Positions 46,763 to 55,190 of a stretch of DNA of 64,000 nt are shown here, one piece after another. Source of the stretch: Cutibacterium namnetense (lineage in GTDB: Bacteria > Actinomycetota > Actinomycetes > Propionibacteriales > Propionibacteriaceae); assembly GCF_001642025.1 (NCBI RefSeq), contig NZ_LWHO01000003.1:163279-227278 (forward strand), written 5' to 3'. Every line of letters starts with the position of its first letter. Positions within the stretch are counted from its first letter, which is position 1. Below the pieces are notes generated by a model that worked only from the letters and a program-made list of their open reading frames with translations, ran no database searches and had not been told where the DNA came from. The position numbers and the translations under genes were made by a program.

Positions 46763-47191
46763 GAGGCTGTCATTCGTGTCAACAGTCAGTCCGGTAAGGG
46801 CGGCATGGCCTACCTCCTGAAGACCGAGCACCAAGTCGACCTGCCGCGTCGTCTGCAGATCGAATTCTCCGGTGCAGTGCAGAATTACACTGACGATCAA
46901 GCCCGCGAGGTCAGCCACGACGAGATCTGGGATCTGTTTAACCGCGAGTACCTGCAGGTGCCCGGCAGCAAGGTGGTGAGCCGCATGACGTCCACCGAGA
47001 CCGGTACCTATCAGCTCACCGCCAACCTTCGGATTGATGGCGAGGACGTTCAGATCCGGGGCGAAGACAGCGGTGCGGTGTCGGCGTTTATCGACGCTCT
47101 GGCCTCCTTCAACGCGGTCGTTAGCGCGGTGAATCGTGCGCGTGAGTGCGGCGGAGTTGGACCAAATCGGCGGCTTCCCTCAATACCGTGA
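46763..47191 (+). pseudogene. leuA: 3' remnant of 2-isopropylmalate synthase gene
   Basis: Encodes parts of LeuA only. From 46,763 the frame reads EAVIRVNSQSGKGGMAYLLKTEH and QVDLPRRLQIEFSGAVQ, matching the region after the catalytic barrel. It then runs into the regulatory domain (DSGAVSAFIDALASF) and jumps to the natural end AVVSAVNRA, so about 55 residues are missing inside, and the whole catalytic barrel is missing upstream. An ATG at 46,805 opens a 128-codon frame, but the product could not be an active synthase. Confidence 0.85.
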
Positions 47192-47860
47192 TAGGAGGCC
47201 GCGAGAACCTCCGCGCGTCGTCCCAAAGATTGCTATTCCGATTACCCATGTGACTATACCCACAAGCCAACCTGTCGTGTTCGAAGTGGTAGCGGTATGC
47301 GGTACTCCGGGTAGAAATCGGCAGTACCCACGTGTCTGGAATATGACGATCAACAGAAGCGTCAGGGGAGCTATAGGAAGGCTAACGAGCCGGCCCAGTA
47401 TGCCCTCAGTCAGGAGCGCTATTCCGGCGCAAATCATAAGGGTTGGTACAAACGCAGCCATATCTGCCCATCCGAATAGATCGGCTACTGGGGTGGGGGA
47501 GGATGGATCAAGATAGCGTGCCCCGGGCAGGAGGTTTAGGGGAAGCATCCTAAGAATGCTCGTCATAATGAGCGGTGTCACTATTGCAGGAGCGGTGACT
47601 AGGAGAGCGGTGGCTGCGAAAGATAACTCCAGCCGCCGCGGTGAGGTAATGATGAGCCATGTTGCGGGTATTACCGCGGCAAACACGCTCAGACTTATCA
47701 TGAGCACAGGGGCTACCTCCATAAGGAGGATAGGTCTGGACCATTCCGAATGGTCGAGGTATAAATTGACGCGCGCGTACCACCAGATGATGGTGATGAA
47801 CACTCCGGTCATGTTCGTGGCTACCCACGTACATGGGTGTGCGATGAGGTGCGCTGTCAC
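47180..47860 (-). CDS. Membrane protein of ABC cassette (permease 2)
   Basis: About 226 residues with roughly six hydrophobic segments (MTGVFITIIWWYARV; VAPVLMISLSVFAAVIPATWLII; AATALLVTAPAIVTPLIM; GWLVGIVTWVIGIAIF). No family recognised, but size and context fit an ABC-2-type permease half or an accessory immunity protein. The GTG at 47,860 overlaps the stop of the preceding permease (GTGA). It ends 11 bases inside the leuA remnant's open frame, tail to tail. Fourth gene of the minus-strand cassette. Confidence 0.72.
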   Translation of the reverse strand: MTAHLIAHPCTWVATNMTGVFITIIWWYARVNLYLDHSEWSRPILLMEVAPVLMISLSVFAAVIPATWLIITSPRRLELSFAATALLVTAPAIVTPLIMTSILRMLPLNLLPGARYLDPSSPTPVADLFGWADMAAFVPTLMICAGIALLTEGILGRLVSLPIAPLTLLLIVIFQTRGYCRFLPGVPHTATTSNTTGWLVGIVTWVIGIAIFGTTRGGSRGLLSRY

Positions 47861-49131
47861 TTTTGCCCCAGATCCCCTGTGGTGAGTTGACAATGCTTGA
47901 TCTTGGTATCGTGAGCTTTCCACCACGCTTCAAAGGCACGCTTCGGGATACCAGCTAACGGGCTGCTAGTTCCGTTTTCGGGGCTGAACCCGCTTCGCTG
48001 AAGGAGGACCGCGTCAAGTTCGAGCGCGGACGCGAGGTAGTCTGATGAGAGTGGGCACGCCGGAGATCCCGTCATCACCCGTGCCACATCTGCGGCTACT
48101 TGGGTCCGGAAAGCTTGGGAATCGGAGCTAGGAACTGGCGGCAACCAGACATCTGCGACGGCGTCAGGGCTGTTGTCCTGGGTCATTGTCAGCGAACGGC
48201 GCTGGTCCTTTGGCACTTGCGCGAGTACCTGCCTCGCCGCTTCGAAGGCCGGAGTCTGAAGGTTTTTCGCACCAGGGAAAGTGCAAACTCGTACTCTGTC
48301 CTGATGGGTACATGTGACGGTACGATGGCCGGGAACGACGATGTTTGGGGACAACACCGTCATTGCGGTGATGAGAGTGACCGGCACTGCGACGTTTATT
48401 GCGGATGTGGTGAGACGGCGGATTAGCGGCAAACCGGAATCCGTTACCGCGAGTGTAACGTTCAGCATGCACGCGCCGGTTAGACAGAACAATGCGACTC
48501 GGTAGATCGCCACTGAAGCAGAGAAATCCCACGCTCCTTCCGGACTTGTCATACCCCAGGTCAGTGACGACGCCAGGATTGAATATCCCGTGTTATTCAG
48601 CACGACATCGTTGAGGAATAGTGGAATTCCAAGGAGTGTTCCTGATAGCAGAGGACCACCCAAAGCTGAATATGGAAAACGAAATAACAGACATGCTGCG
48701 TAGGAAACACATGTTGCCATGAACAGTCCGCAGAAAACTCGCATAAGGGCGACGATATCTGTACCATAAATCTTATATGCGGAGGCCCGTATGAGCGGTG
48801 CAGCCATACCGACTGCCAAGCCAATGCTTACTGCGGCAGATGTCTCGGCAATTTGCCTCCACGCGATCGTTTTCCTGGGGCGTGCAGGCGCTCGGCCAAT
48901 GATAACGTTGTTAGGGGCGTGCGGGGCAGTCTGTATTACGGTCATCACCATGATGATGAGAACAAACGGTGTTAGTCCCTCGCGGTACGTTACGACAATT
49001 CTGCGAATATCCGTTGGGCGCCAATCAAGGAGGGGCCGTGCCGCTAATAGTGAGATGGCAGCGGCGATCACAACTGCCACGAGAAGCAGTGTCCAAGAAG
49101 TCGAGCGCGTACGGTGGGGGCCATCACTCAT
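47857..49131 (-). CDS. Membrane protein of ABC cassette with extracytoplasmic C-terminus (permease 1)
   Basis: 424 residues. About seven hydrophobic helices in the first 280 residues are followed by a soluble C-terminal domain of about 140 residues containing paired cysteines (CTHQDRVRVC; ACPLSSDYL) and a run resembling a small peptidase-like or sensor domain without recognised catalytic motifs. The topology suggests an outside location. No family assigned; an ABC-2-like permease is the best guess. Its ATG overlaps the TGA that ends the read-through frame of the ATPase (ATGA). Confidence 0.72.
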   Translation of the reverse strand: MSDGPHRTRSTSWTLLLVAVVIAAAISLLAARPLLDWRPTDIRRIVVTYREGLTPFVLIIMVMTVIQTAPHAPNNVIIGRAPARPRKTIAWRQIAETSAAVSIGLAVGMAAPLIRASAYKIYGTDIVALMRVFCGLFMATCVSYAACLLFRFPYSALGGPLLSGTLLGIPLFLNDVVLNNTGYSILASSLTWGMTSPEGAWDFSASVAIYRVALFCLTGACMLNVTLAVTDSGLPLIRRLTTSAINVAVPVTLITAMTVLSPNIVVPGHRTVTCTHQDRVRVCTFPGAKNLQTPAFEAARQVLAQVPKDQRRSLTMTQDNSPDAVADVWLPPVPSSDSQAFRTQVAADVARVMTGSPACPLSSDYLASALELDAVLLQRSGFSPENGTSSPLAGIPKRAFEAWWKAHDTKIKHCQLTTGDLGQK

Positions 49132-49883
49132 ACTGAATCTTTCGGTTCCAAGAGTTTTGTATAACCGACTTCAGTTGCCGACATCCCAGGGGATGAGATA
49201 GAAGCCATCGACTCGATTTCGGTCATCGTGCCGCAGAAGCGCAGCCGACCTTAATCTAGGACAAGAATCTGGGAGGTCATGGCGCTGAGGTCTTCGATGA
49301 GGTGGGTGGAAAGAATGATTGTCGAATCGACGGCGATCTGCTCCACGAGCTCATGCAGTCTTATGCGCTGCACTGGATCGAGGCCCACTGAAGGTTCATC
49401 TAAAAGGACGACGCGAGGTTTATGGACAATCGTACAGGCAATTCCAAGACGCTGTCGCATTCCACCGGAGAGCGAGCGGGCTCGCGAATTTCTTCTGGAC
49501 CACAGGCCGACTTTCTCGAGTGCCTGGCGTGCAGCACTTGGACATTCGCTCGGGGTCAGACCATGCGCCCATGCCGCGAATTCCGCGTTGCGGAGGACCG
49601 TGGAAAATTCCATGATGTCGAACGACTGCGGAAGGTAACCAAGGCTAGGCCTCACCAGGTTGCGCTCACGTGTGGTGTCGTGGCCGCACACCGTCAGCGT
49701 ACCGGACGATGGTGTGAGAAGGGTTGCCAGAAGCCGGATGAGGGTGGACTTACCGGCTCCGTTTGGGCCGACGAGACCTATCACTCCTCCGTCAACTGTG
49801 AATGTAACATCGTGTAGCGCTGTGCGACGACGGTATGAATAGCTGACGTGATCAGCGTGAATGGAAGGTGCGGTCACAGCCAC
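49128..49883 (-). pseudogene. ABC transporter ATPase with in-frame stop
   Basis: ABC ATP-binding protein: Walker A GPNGAGKST, Q-loop GYLPQSF, signature SLSGGMRQR, Walker B VVLLDEPSVGLDP, H-loop STHL. A TAA at 49,253-49,251 ends the frame after 210 residues at ILVLD. The same frame then continues GRLRFCGTMTEIESMA and EVGYTKLLEP to a TGA at 49,128 that overlaps the next ATG. The intact gene would encode 251 residues, the normal length. All catalytic motifs precede the stop, so a 210-residue product might still work. A GTG at 49,877 is an alternative start giving a 4-base overlap with the upstream gene. Confidence 0.8.
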
Positions 49884-50263
49884 CGCAGATCTGAGGATTC
49901 GGATTTCGCCCCTGTTGATGAATTATTTCTCGTGTAGATATCCCATCCGGACTTCGGATTTCCAACGACCGTCCACGTGGCATTGCGTACATTTGATTTG
50001 GATGCTGAGGCCATGCGATCATCCCATCGCCATGTTTCGTGATGCATGGCCACCGCCACGTTGCTGACGGAATTGCTGCACCCAGAGCGTCCTGCCACGG
50101 AATGTGCAACGGTGTTGGACGCACGTACGGGGATATTTGCCACAAGACTGCAGTGTGAGGCTGCTTCGGCGTTAGTTGCGGACATAGCGATTCCCATTGC
50201 CGCTAATGTCGCGAACGCTGCAAAGCTGGCTACAGAAGGTGATGGCCTCTTTGGGGTTAACAT
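49874..50263 (-). CDS. Small secreted protein, bacteriocin-like precursor candidate
   Basis: Not recognised by family. 129 residues: basic start (MLTPKRPSPS), hydrophobic core, then AEA cleavage site at about 32-34, giving a mature product of about 95 residues. That part is rich in Ser, Asn, Val and Ala with two cysteines (C38, C62), an aromatic patch HHETWRWDD, and a Ser/Asn-rich tail ending DLRWL. The ATG at 50,263 has AGAGGAAAAG upstream. It is first in the cassette and overlaps the ABC ATPase, which suggests a secreted peptide with a transporter or immunity partner. The layout recalls lactococcin-972-type loci, but sequence similarity is not evident. Confidence 0.65.
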   Translation of the reverse strand: MLTPKRPSPSVASFAAFATLAAMGIAMSATNAEAASHCSLVANIPVRASNTVAHSVAGRSGCSNSVSNVAVAMHHETWRWDDRMASASKSNVRNATWTVVGNPKSGWDIYTRNNSSTGAKSESSDLRWL

Positions 50264-50278
50264 CTTTTCCTCTTTCAA

Positions 50279-50908
50279 CGGGCCTAGATCTCTACGATGG
50301 CTTAAGATGTGTTATCACACTAATACCGCTGTAAAATTGTAGACCAGTTCTGGATTGGTGTCACGTAGCGGTAGCGGTGACTACCTCAATGTAAATGCTG
50401 CCAGAGGATCTCCCTCGGGGTGAAGGATCCGAGAGTATGTCGGGACGTGTTGCTCGTTTCGTCATCGATTGATTACAGGTCGATGACTCAGCAACTATGC
50501 TTCTCCTGAGAAGGTGCTTTCAAATTATGCGGTTCGCGTTTTTCGTTCGTGGTTAGGCTTCGAAGCGATTGGGGGCGAAATGGGGCGGAACACTTGTGGT
50601 GGCGGTGAGTGTTGCATATCCCTTCATGTCCGTGCCCTGATTTTAGATGAGAATATACAAAACCACGGGTGGTCTCGATCAATTTGATGTTTCTTTTTCA
50701 ATGAGTTCTCTTAGCTCGGGCTGGCTGAATGAGGACGCTCACTGCATTGGTGCATGCGGCGGAGTGGGCATAGATCCGCTTGTAAATTGGTTCGTGATTA
50801 ACCCGAAATCCATCAGCTGATGGCGAGGTGCGTATGACAGTTTCTACCGTCAGGCGATGAGCCTGTAAGTGCAACCGCACGTCGATCTCACGTCTCCTGG
50901 ACGGGGAT
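50279..50908. other. A+T-rich intergenic region upstream of the secreted-protein cassette
   Basis: 630 bases without a convincing gene. It should hold the cassette promoter (minus strand) and the end of uppS. Short frames here (for example 50,488-50,682 minus) have no ribosome site or plausible protein. Composition is visibly lower in G+C than the flanks. Confidence 0.5.
50461..50487. repeat. 8-bp inverted repeat upstream of the cassette
   Basis: GTCATCGA, 11 bases, TCGATGAC. Centred about 210 bp before the secreted-protein ATG. Possible operator or weak terminator for uppS. Confidence 0.4.
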
Positions 50909-51721
50909 TCATGACGATGGGGTGGGGCTGACTTTATTGGGGGCGACCCCACCAAACCTCCGGTCCCGCTTGGCGTATTCCACCACTGCGGCCCAGAGGT
51001 CGCGGCGGTCAACGTCGGGCCATAAGACGTCGGAAAATACCATTTCGGCGTAGGCCGACTGCCATAGCAGAAAGTTCGAGGTGCGCTGCTCGCCGGAGGA
51101 GCGCCAAAATAGGTCGACGTCGGGGATCTCGGGCTCGTCAAGATGCGTACGGAAAGTCTTCTCAGTGATGTGATCGGGATCGATCTTGCTCTCGGCGGCT
51201 AGGCGGGCGATGTCGCGCACGGCATCGACGATCTCGGCACGTCCGCCGTAGTTGACGCAGAACTGTAGCGTGAGGACGCTGTTGTCGGCGGACTGCTCCT
51301 CAGCCGACTCCAGCTCCTTGATCACTGACTTCCACAGCTTGGGGCGGCGTCCGGCCCATCGGATGCGCACTCCCATGGCGTTGAGCTGATCGCGACGACG
51401 GTGGATGACGTCACGATTGAAGCCCATAAGCCACCGAACTTCGTCGGGTGAACGTTTCCAGTTTTCGGTGGAAAACGCATAAGCGCTCAAATAGGGGATA
51501 CCCATCTCGATGGCTCCCTCGATGACATCGAAGAGAGCATCCTCGCCACGTGCGTGACCTTCAGTGCGCCTAAGACCGCGCTGTTTGGCCCAACGTCCGT
51601 TGCCGTCCATAACGATGGCGACGTGTTGGGGGATGAGTTCCGGTGGCAGCTCGGGTGGGCGAGCTCCAGACGGATGCGGTAGCGGGCCACGCTTCGGGGG
51701 TCGCGGTGTGATTCGGGCCAT
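50909..51721 (-). CDS. uppS: Isoprenyl transferase (UPP synthase)
   Basis: Cis-prenyltransferase that makes long-chain polyprenyl diphosphate, the lipid carrier for cell-wall synthesis. The motif [16 protein letters not shown] holds catalytic D39; later [17 protein letters not shown] and the C-terminal [20 protein letters not shown] are diagnostic. 270 residues with a Pro-rich start. It normally lies beside recO and era; here a membrane-protein gene and the cassette intervene. Confidence 0.96.
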   Translation of the reverse strand: MARITPRPPKRGPLPHPSGARPPELPPELIPQHVAIVMDGNGRWAKQRGLRRTEGHARGEDALFDVIEGAIEMGIPYLSAYAFSTENWKRSPDEVRWLMGFNRDVIHRRRDQLNAMGVRIRWAGRRPKLWKSVIKELESAEEQSADNSVLTLQFCVNYGGRAEIVDAVRDIARLAAESKIDPDHITEKTFRTHLDEPEIPDVDLFWRSSGEQRTSNFLLWQSAYAEMVFSDVLWPDVDRRDLWAAVVEYAKRDRRFGGVAPNKVSPTPSS

Positions 51722-51822
51722 GGGTCACAGCGTAGTGGCGTCGAGGATGGTAGTGGGGCCGGGCTGGTGCCGTCGTGGCGGTGGCAACGGTAAGTTATCC
51801 GAGGTTCAAGGCCTCGATGATG

Positions 51823-52488
51823 TCACAGGGTCGTCCACACAATGATGATTCCGGAAGCAAGACAGGCAATGATCGAGGCAACGTTCGTCCAATGGCTGAT
51901 GCGTTCCCGAGTGCGCCCAGAAATACCTGAGGAATTGGGTCGCAGTCGATCGATGGCAACTGGAAGCCATGCCGGGACGAGGACGATCCACCAGGAGACG
52001 ATAAGTGTGAAGATTCTCACGATGAGGGGTAGGTTGGCAGTACCGATGCGCTGACTCGAGGAAATGAATAGCGGAATGGTGGTGAAGTTGGTAGCCATCC
52101 CCAATGAGCCCCAGGTGAACATTCCGTGGGCTCCGGTGGATCGCGGCCCCGACGACTTTTTGTGTCGAGAATTCTTGACTTGGTGGGAGCCCCAACGGTT
52201 CCAGCCCAGATAACAACCGAAGAGGAAGAGCAGTACCCCTAGAATTCGGTCGACGGTGTGAGAGGCAAGCTGTCGCGAGGCGAAGTCGGTGGCAGCGCTT
52301 CCCAGCAGGCCGAAACTCGTGACGCCGATGGCGCCAAGCACCAGACCGGCCCCAGAGACAAAAGCCCAGCCATGGTTTTGCTTTTGACCGTGCACTGCCG
52401 CGTTCGCGTTGAGGATCATAACGGGACTGACAGCAGCAACGAGCACCAGGTACCAGACGCTGCCGAGCAGCGTGACAAAGGAATCCAT
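51823..52488 (-). CDS. GAP-family (LysE-like) membrane protein
   Basis: 221 residues with about six membrane helices, resembling the actinobacterial GAP/SfLAP family within the LysE superfamily (MILNANAAVHGQ near the first helix, and LLFLFGCYLGWNRW). A mycobacterial member takes part in glycolipid transport; here the cargo is unknown. The ATG has AGGAGA upstream. Lies between uppS and recO, divergent from recO. Confidence 0.75.
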   Translation of the reverse strand: MDSFVTLLGSVWYLVLVAAVSPVMILNANAAVHGQKQNHGWAFVSGAGLVLGAIGVTSFGLLGSAATDFASRQLASHTVDRILGVLLFLFGCYLGWNRWGSHQVKNSRHKKSSGPRSTGAHGMFTWGSLGMATNFTTIPLFISSSQRIGTANLPLIVRIFTLIVSWWIVLVPAWLPVAIDRLRPNSSGISGRTRERISHWTNVASIIACLASGIIIVWTTL

Positions 52489-52608
52489 GGGCGTCTCCTG
52501 GGGGTTCCAACGGTAGTCGACCTGCTATGAACATCTCCTACCCTCTCACAGCGATTTTGCGTAGAGCATGTTTCGGCGGTAGGCCATTGCGGGGAGACAA
52601 TAGGTGTC

Positions 52609-53349
52609 ATGCCCACCTACCGTGATCAAGCCGTCGTTTTGCGCACGCACAAGCTAGGTGAGGCTGATCGGATCGTGTCGATGCTGTCGCGGGAGCACGG
52701 CAAAATCCGGGCGGTGGCACGAGGGATTCGACGCACCTCCAGCAAGTTTGGCGCTCGTCTGGATCCGTTCAATTTGGTTGACCTGCAGCTGGTGCAAGGA
52801 CGCAACCTCGACGTCGTCGCCCAGGTGGAGTGTTTGCATCCTTACTCGGCGCCGCTGCGTCAGGACTACTCTCTGTTCACCGCGGCTGAGGTCATGGTGG
52901 AGGCTGCCGACCACCTGGTGCCGGTGGACCGTGAACCGGCCCCGGCACAATACCGATTGTTGGCAGGAGCTTTGCGGGTGCTCGGCCAGGGGACGACGGA
53001 CGGCCCACGGCCACCCGAGATGGTGCTGGACTCTTACCTGCTGCGCTCTCTTTCAGCATCCGGATATGCCCCGGATCTGGTCGACTGCGTCCGGTGCGGG
53101 GCACCTGGTCCACACCCAGGATTCTCGCCGAGCTTGGGGGGTGTGGTGTGCATCAATTGTCAGCCACCCGGGACCCCGCATCCGCACGAGGAGACGATTT
53201 CGTACCTGCGGGCCTTGCTGGTCGGGGACTGGGCTGCGACCCGCGATGTCATGTGGCCCAGGGTTCGTGAGGGGTCTGGGCTGGTAGCAGCGTTTGTGTC
53301 TTGGCACATGGACCGTGGCTTGCGGTCGATGCCCTTTCTGGAGCGTTAA
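52609..53349 (+). CDS. recO: DNA repair protein RecO
   Basis: RecFOR-pathway mediator that anneals DNA and helps load RecA. N-terminal OB-fold (YRDQAVVLRTHKLGEADRIV) and a C-terminal helical domain with zinc cysteines CVRCG and CINC. 246 residues, standard length. The nearby era supports the identification. Confidence 0.95.
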   Translation: MPTYRDQAVVLRTHKLGEADRIVSMLSREHGKIRAVARGIRRTSSKFGARLDPFNLVDLQLVQGRNLDVVAQVECLHPYSAPLRQDYSLFTAAEVMVEAADHLVPVDREPAPAQYRLLAGALRVLGQGTTDGPRPPEMVLDSYLLRSLSASGYAPDLVDCVRCGAPGPHPGFSPSLGGVVCINCQPPGTPHPHEETISYLRALLVGDWAATRDVMWPRVREGSGLVAAFVSWHMDRGLRSMPFLER

Positions 53350-53441
53350 TCAGAGGTCAGTCGCGCTTCGGGCCACGATAAAACCGAGCTCCGCTCCGGC
53401 TACTCAGCCGACGTGGCGCGGGTTATCGTTCCCAGGAATAA

Positions 53442-54605
53442 TCAGGTTTCGCGAACTGGCTTTGCGCGTGGAATACGGGCATTAACCACCCACCAACCAT
53501 TGCGCAGACCGATAGAGATCTCGCCACGGAGCAGGGAGACGCGCTCCTTGAGGCGAGCAATACCCATTCCAGTCGATCGAACGGGTTCTATCTCCGAATC
53601 GATGACGGGGTTGGAGACGGTCACCACGACGTCGTCCCCTTCATCCGTGACGGTAAGCCTGGCTATTGCCGGGCCGTTGTGCTTGATGGCATTAGCAGTG
53701 GATTCGTCAAGGATCCGGTTGACGGCATCGGAGACGCTTACCGGCATCGGAGCGCACGCGATCGACGATTCGACATGCCAGCCGAGCGTCTCTAACCGCG
53801 TGACCATAGCGGCCACCGTAGCTTCGACGGAGTCCTCGTGAGTGGGGGAGGAGACGAGAGGGAGGTTATGGTTACGCAACACTAAGAGCAGACGCTGGAG
53901 ATCGTCCAGGGCTGTCCTCGAGGTGCTCTCGATCGATTTGGCGGCCTCGACTACGCCCTCGTTGGCAGTGTTGAGGCGCAAAGAACCTGCCAGCATGGTG
54001 ATGACGGTGAGGTCCTTAGCCACGACGTCGTGGAGTTCGGAGGCAAGCTGTTGACGCTCCTCCTCGCGAGCATTTGCTGCTTGTTGGAGGGCGTCGGCCG
54101 CTTGTTCCTCGGCCTGTTCGCGGCGGTTATCGAGCCAGCGGAAGGCGGAGCCGACTCCGATGCCGATTGCGCATGCAACACACGTCACCAAAAAGCTGGA
54201 TACCCAGCGTGTCGCATGAACGGCTGCCAGAGCGACGGTGATCGTGGCACCGATGAACAATGGAATACAATGGCGTTTCAAGCCATGCTGACTAGCGAAA
54301 AAGGCGAGTATAACCAGCAGCGGAATGCTAAATGCTATGTCTCCGGCGATGACGCTACTGATTAGGCCGACGAGAAGAAATAACTCCTGCAACAGGGGGC
54401 GTTTCCAGCACAGTAGTGCAATGACGCTGAAGACGTAAGTGGCCACCATCCAGATCATGGCACTGCCGCTTCTGTGGGTTGCCACGGCGACGCGCAAGTC
54501 GTCAAGCGCGGAGAGCACCAGCGCGGTGACGATAACACCCGCAATGGCAGTGGCCCGACTGCTCTCGTTGAAGACGAGGTTACGTGCAGGCGAACCACTG
54601 TTCAT
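53442..54605 (-). CDS. Two-component sensor histidine kinase (NarL-partner type)
   Basis: 387 residues. An N-terminal membrane domain of about five or six helices with almost no outside loop, a coiled stretch rich in E/A/Q, the HisKA_3 phospho-acceptor H192 in ELHDVVAKDLTVI, and an ATPase domain (DESTANAIKHNG; GMGIARLKERV). The short-loop sensor architecture suits detection within or at the membrane. It follows the secreted-peptide gene by 52 bp on the same strand; its likely partner regulator is 0.6 kb away on the other strand. Confidence 0.9.
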   Translation of the reverse strand: MNSGSPARNLVFNESSRATAIAGVIVTALVLSALDDLRVAVATHRSGSAMIWMVATYVFSVIALLCWKRPLLQELFLLVGLISSVIAGDIAFSIPLLVILAFFASQHGLKRHCIPLFIGATITVALAAVHATRWVSSFLVTCVACAIGIGVGSAFRWLDNRREQAEEQAADALQQAANAREEERQQLASELHDVVAKDLTVITMLAGSLRLNTANEGVVEAAKSIESTSRTALDDLQRLLLVLRNHNLPLVSSPTHEDSVEATVAAMVTRLETLGWHVESSIACAPMPVSVSDAVNRILDESTANAIKHNGPAIARLTVTDEGDDVVVTVSNPVIDSEIEPVRSTGMGIARLKERVSLLRGEISIGLRNGWWVVNARIPRAKPVRET

Positions 54606-54657
54606 TGATGCGCACCTCGCGGGCTAGACACCTCATACGTTAGACATGGATACGAAA

Positions 54658-54849
54658 TCAGTTCCAGTCGTAACACCAGTCGGGGTAGATGCTGCAAAGG
54701 CCGTCTATGATTCCCTCAGCATGGCCCTTAGGCTGTGTACTTACAGCGTTCTGGGTCGGGGTGGGGCCAGTGGAGGCTTGAGCGGGGACAGCGATCGAGA
54801 AGGAGCTGACTGCCAGGGCAGCCACGATGCCGGTGATGATCTTCCTCAT
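54658..54849 (-). CDS. 63-residue secreted two-cysteine peptide
   Basis: No family recognised. The precursor has a basic MRK start, a hydrophobic core (IITGIVAALAVSSFSIA), a cleavage site at AQA (23-25), and a mature part of about 38 residues. A Thr/Pro/Gln-rich spacer leads to the C-terminal GLCSIYPDWCYDWN, where C52 and C59 could form a small disulfide ring. A G-rich site precedes the ATG at moderate distance. Its position between a histidine kinase (same strand, downstream) and a response regulator (opposite strand) makes a signalling peptide attractive; a bacteriocin or simple secreted protein is also possible. Confidence 0.62.
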   Translation of the reverse strand: MRKIITGIVAALAVSSFSIAVPAQASTGPTPTQNAVSTQPKGHAEGIIDGLCSIYPDWCYDWN

Positions 54850-55190
54850 GGGCACAATGTATCCCCCTGGAGGGGCCATCCACAATGATCGGGCGCAAAG
54901 TGATGTGAGACGGCTGACACGTGCAGAGACGAGCCGTTGGATGCATCGGCTGGCTGTTCATTTGACCAGATGACCAGCCAGGTTATAGACGTTTGATTGC
55001 CCGTAGTCATGCTGCTAACCCGATGTTATATGGGCTGCTGCGATATGCGAGGATGGGAAGCAGTGTGGGGGCGACTGGATACTTCGCATCCAAGGCGTTA
55101 TATGACTGATCGTTGGCGCCGCGCGATCATCTGGGTGAGGAGGTCTCACTTGGGCACAGCAGCGCTCGGCGTGAATGCAAAGGAGGTGTG
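54850..55190. other. Divergent regulatory region between secreted peptide and response regulator
   Basis: 341 bases that must contain promoters for both directions. TGACCAG occurs twice in direct order (54,963-54,969 and 54,971-54,977), inside a looser CTGGCTG/CAGCCAG inverted pair. This is a candidate binding site for the response regulator. No gene seen. Confidence 0.45.

Noticed and set aside
46761-46918. Upstream part of the open frame containing the amidohydrolase remnant
   Set aside because: Antisense to clear LeuA sequence and without amidohydrolase motifs, so not part of the ancestral gene.
47550-47939. Overlapping minus-strand frame alongside permease 2
   Set aside because: Out of frame with the membrane protein and lacks hydrophobic or family features.
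50488-50682. 64-codon minus-strand frame upstream of the secreted-protein cassette, checked as a second peptide
   Set aside because: No ribosome site, no signal peptide, His/Arg/Lys-rich shadow-like composition.
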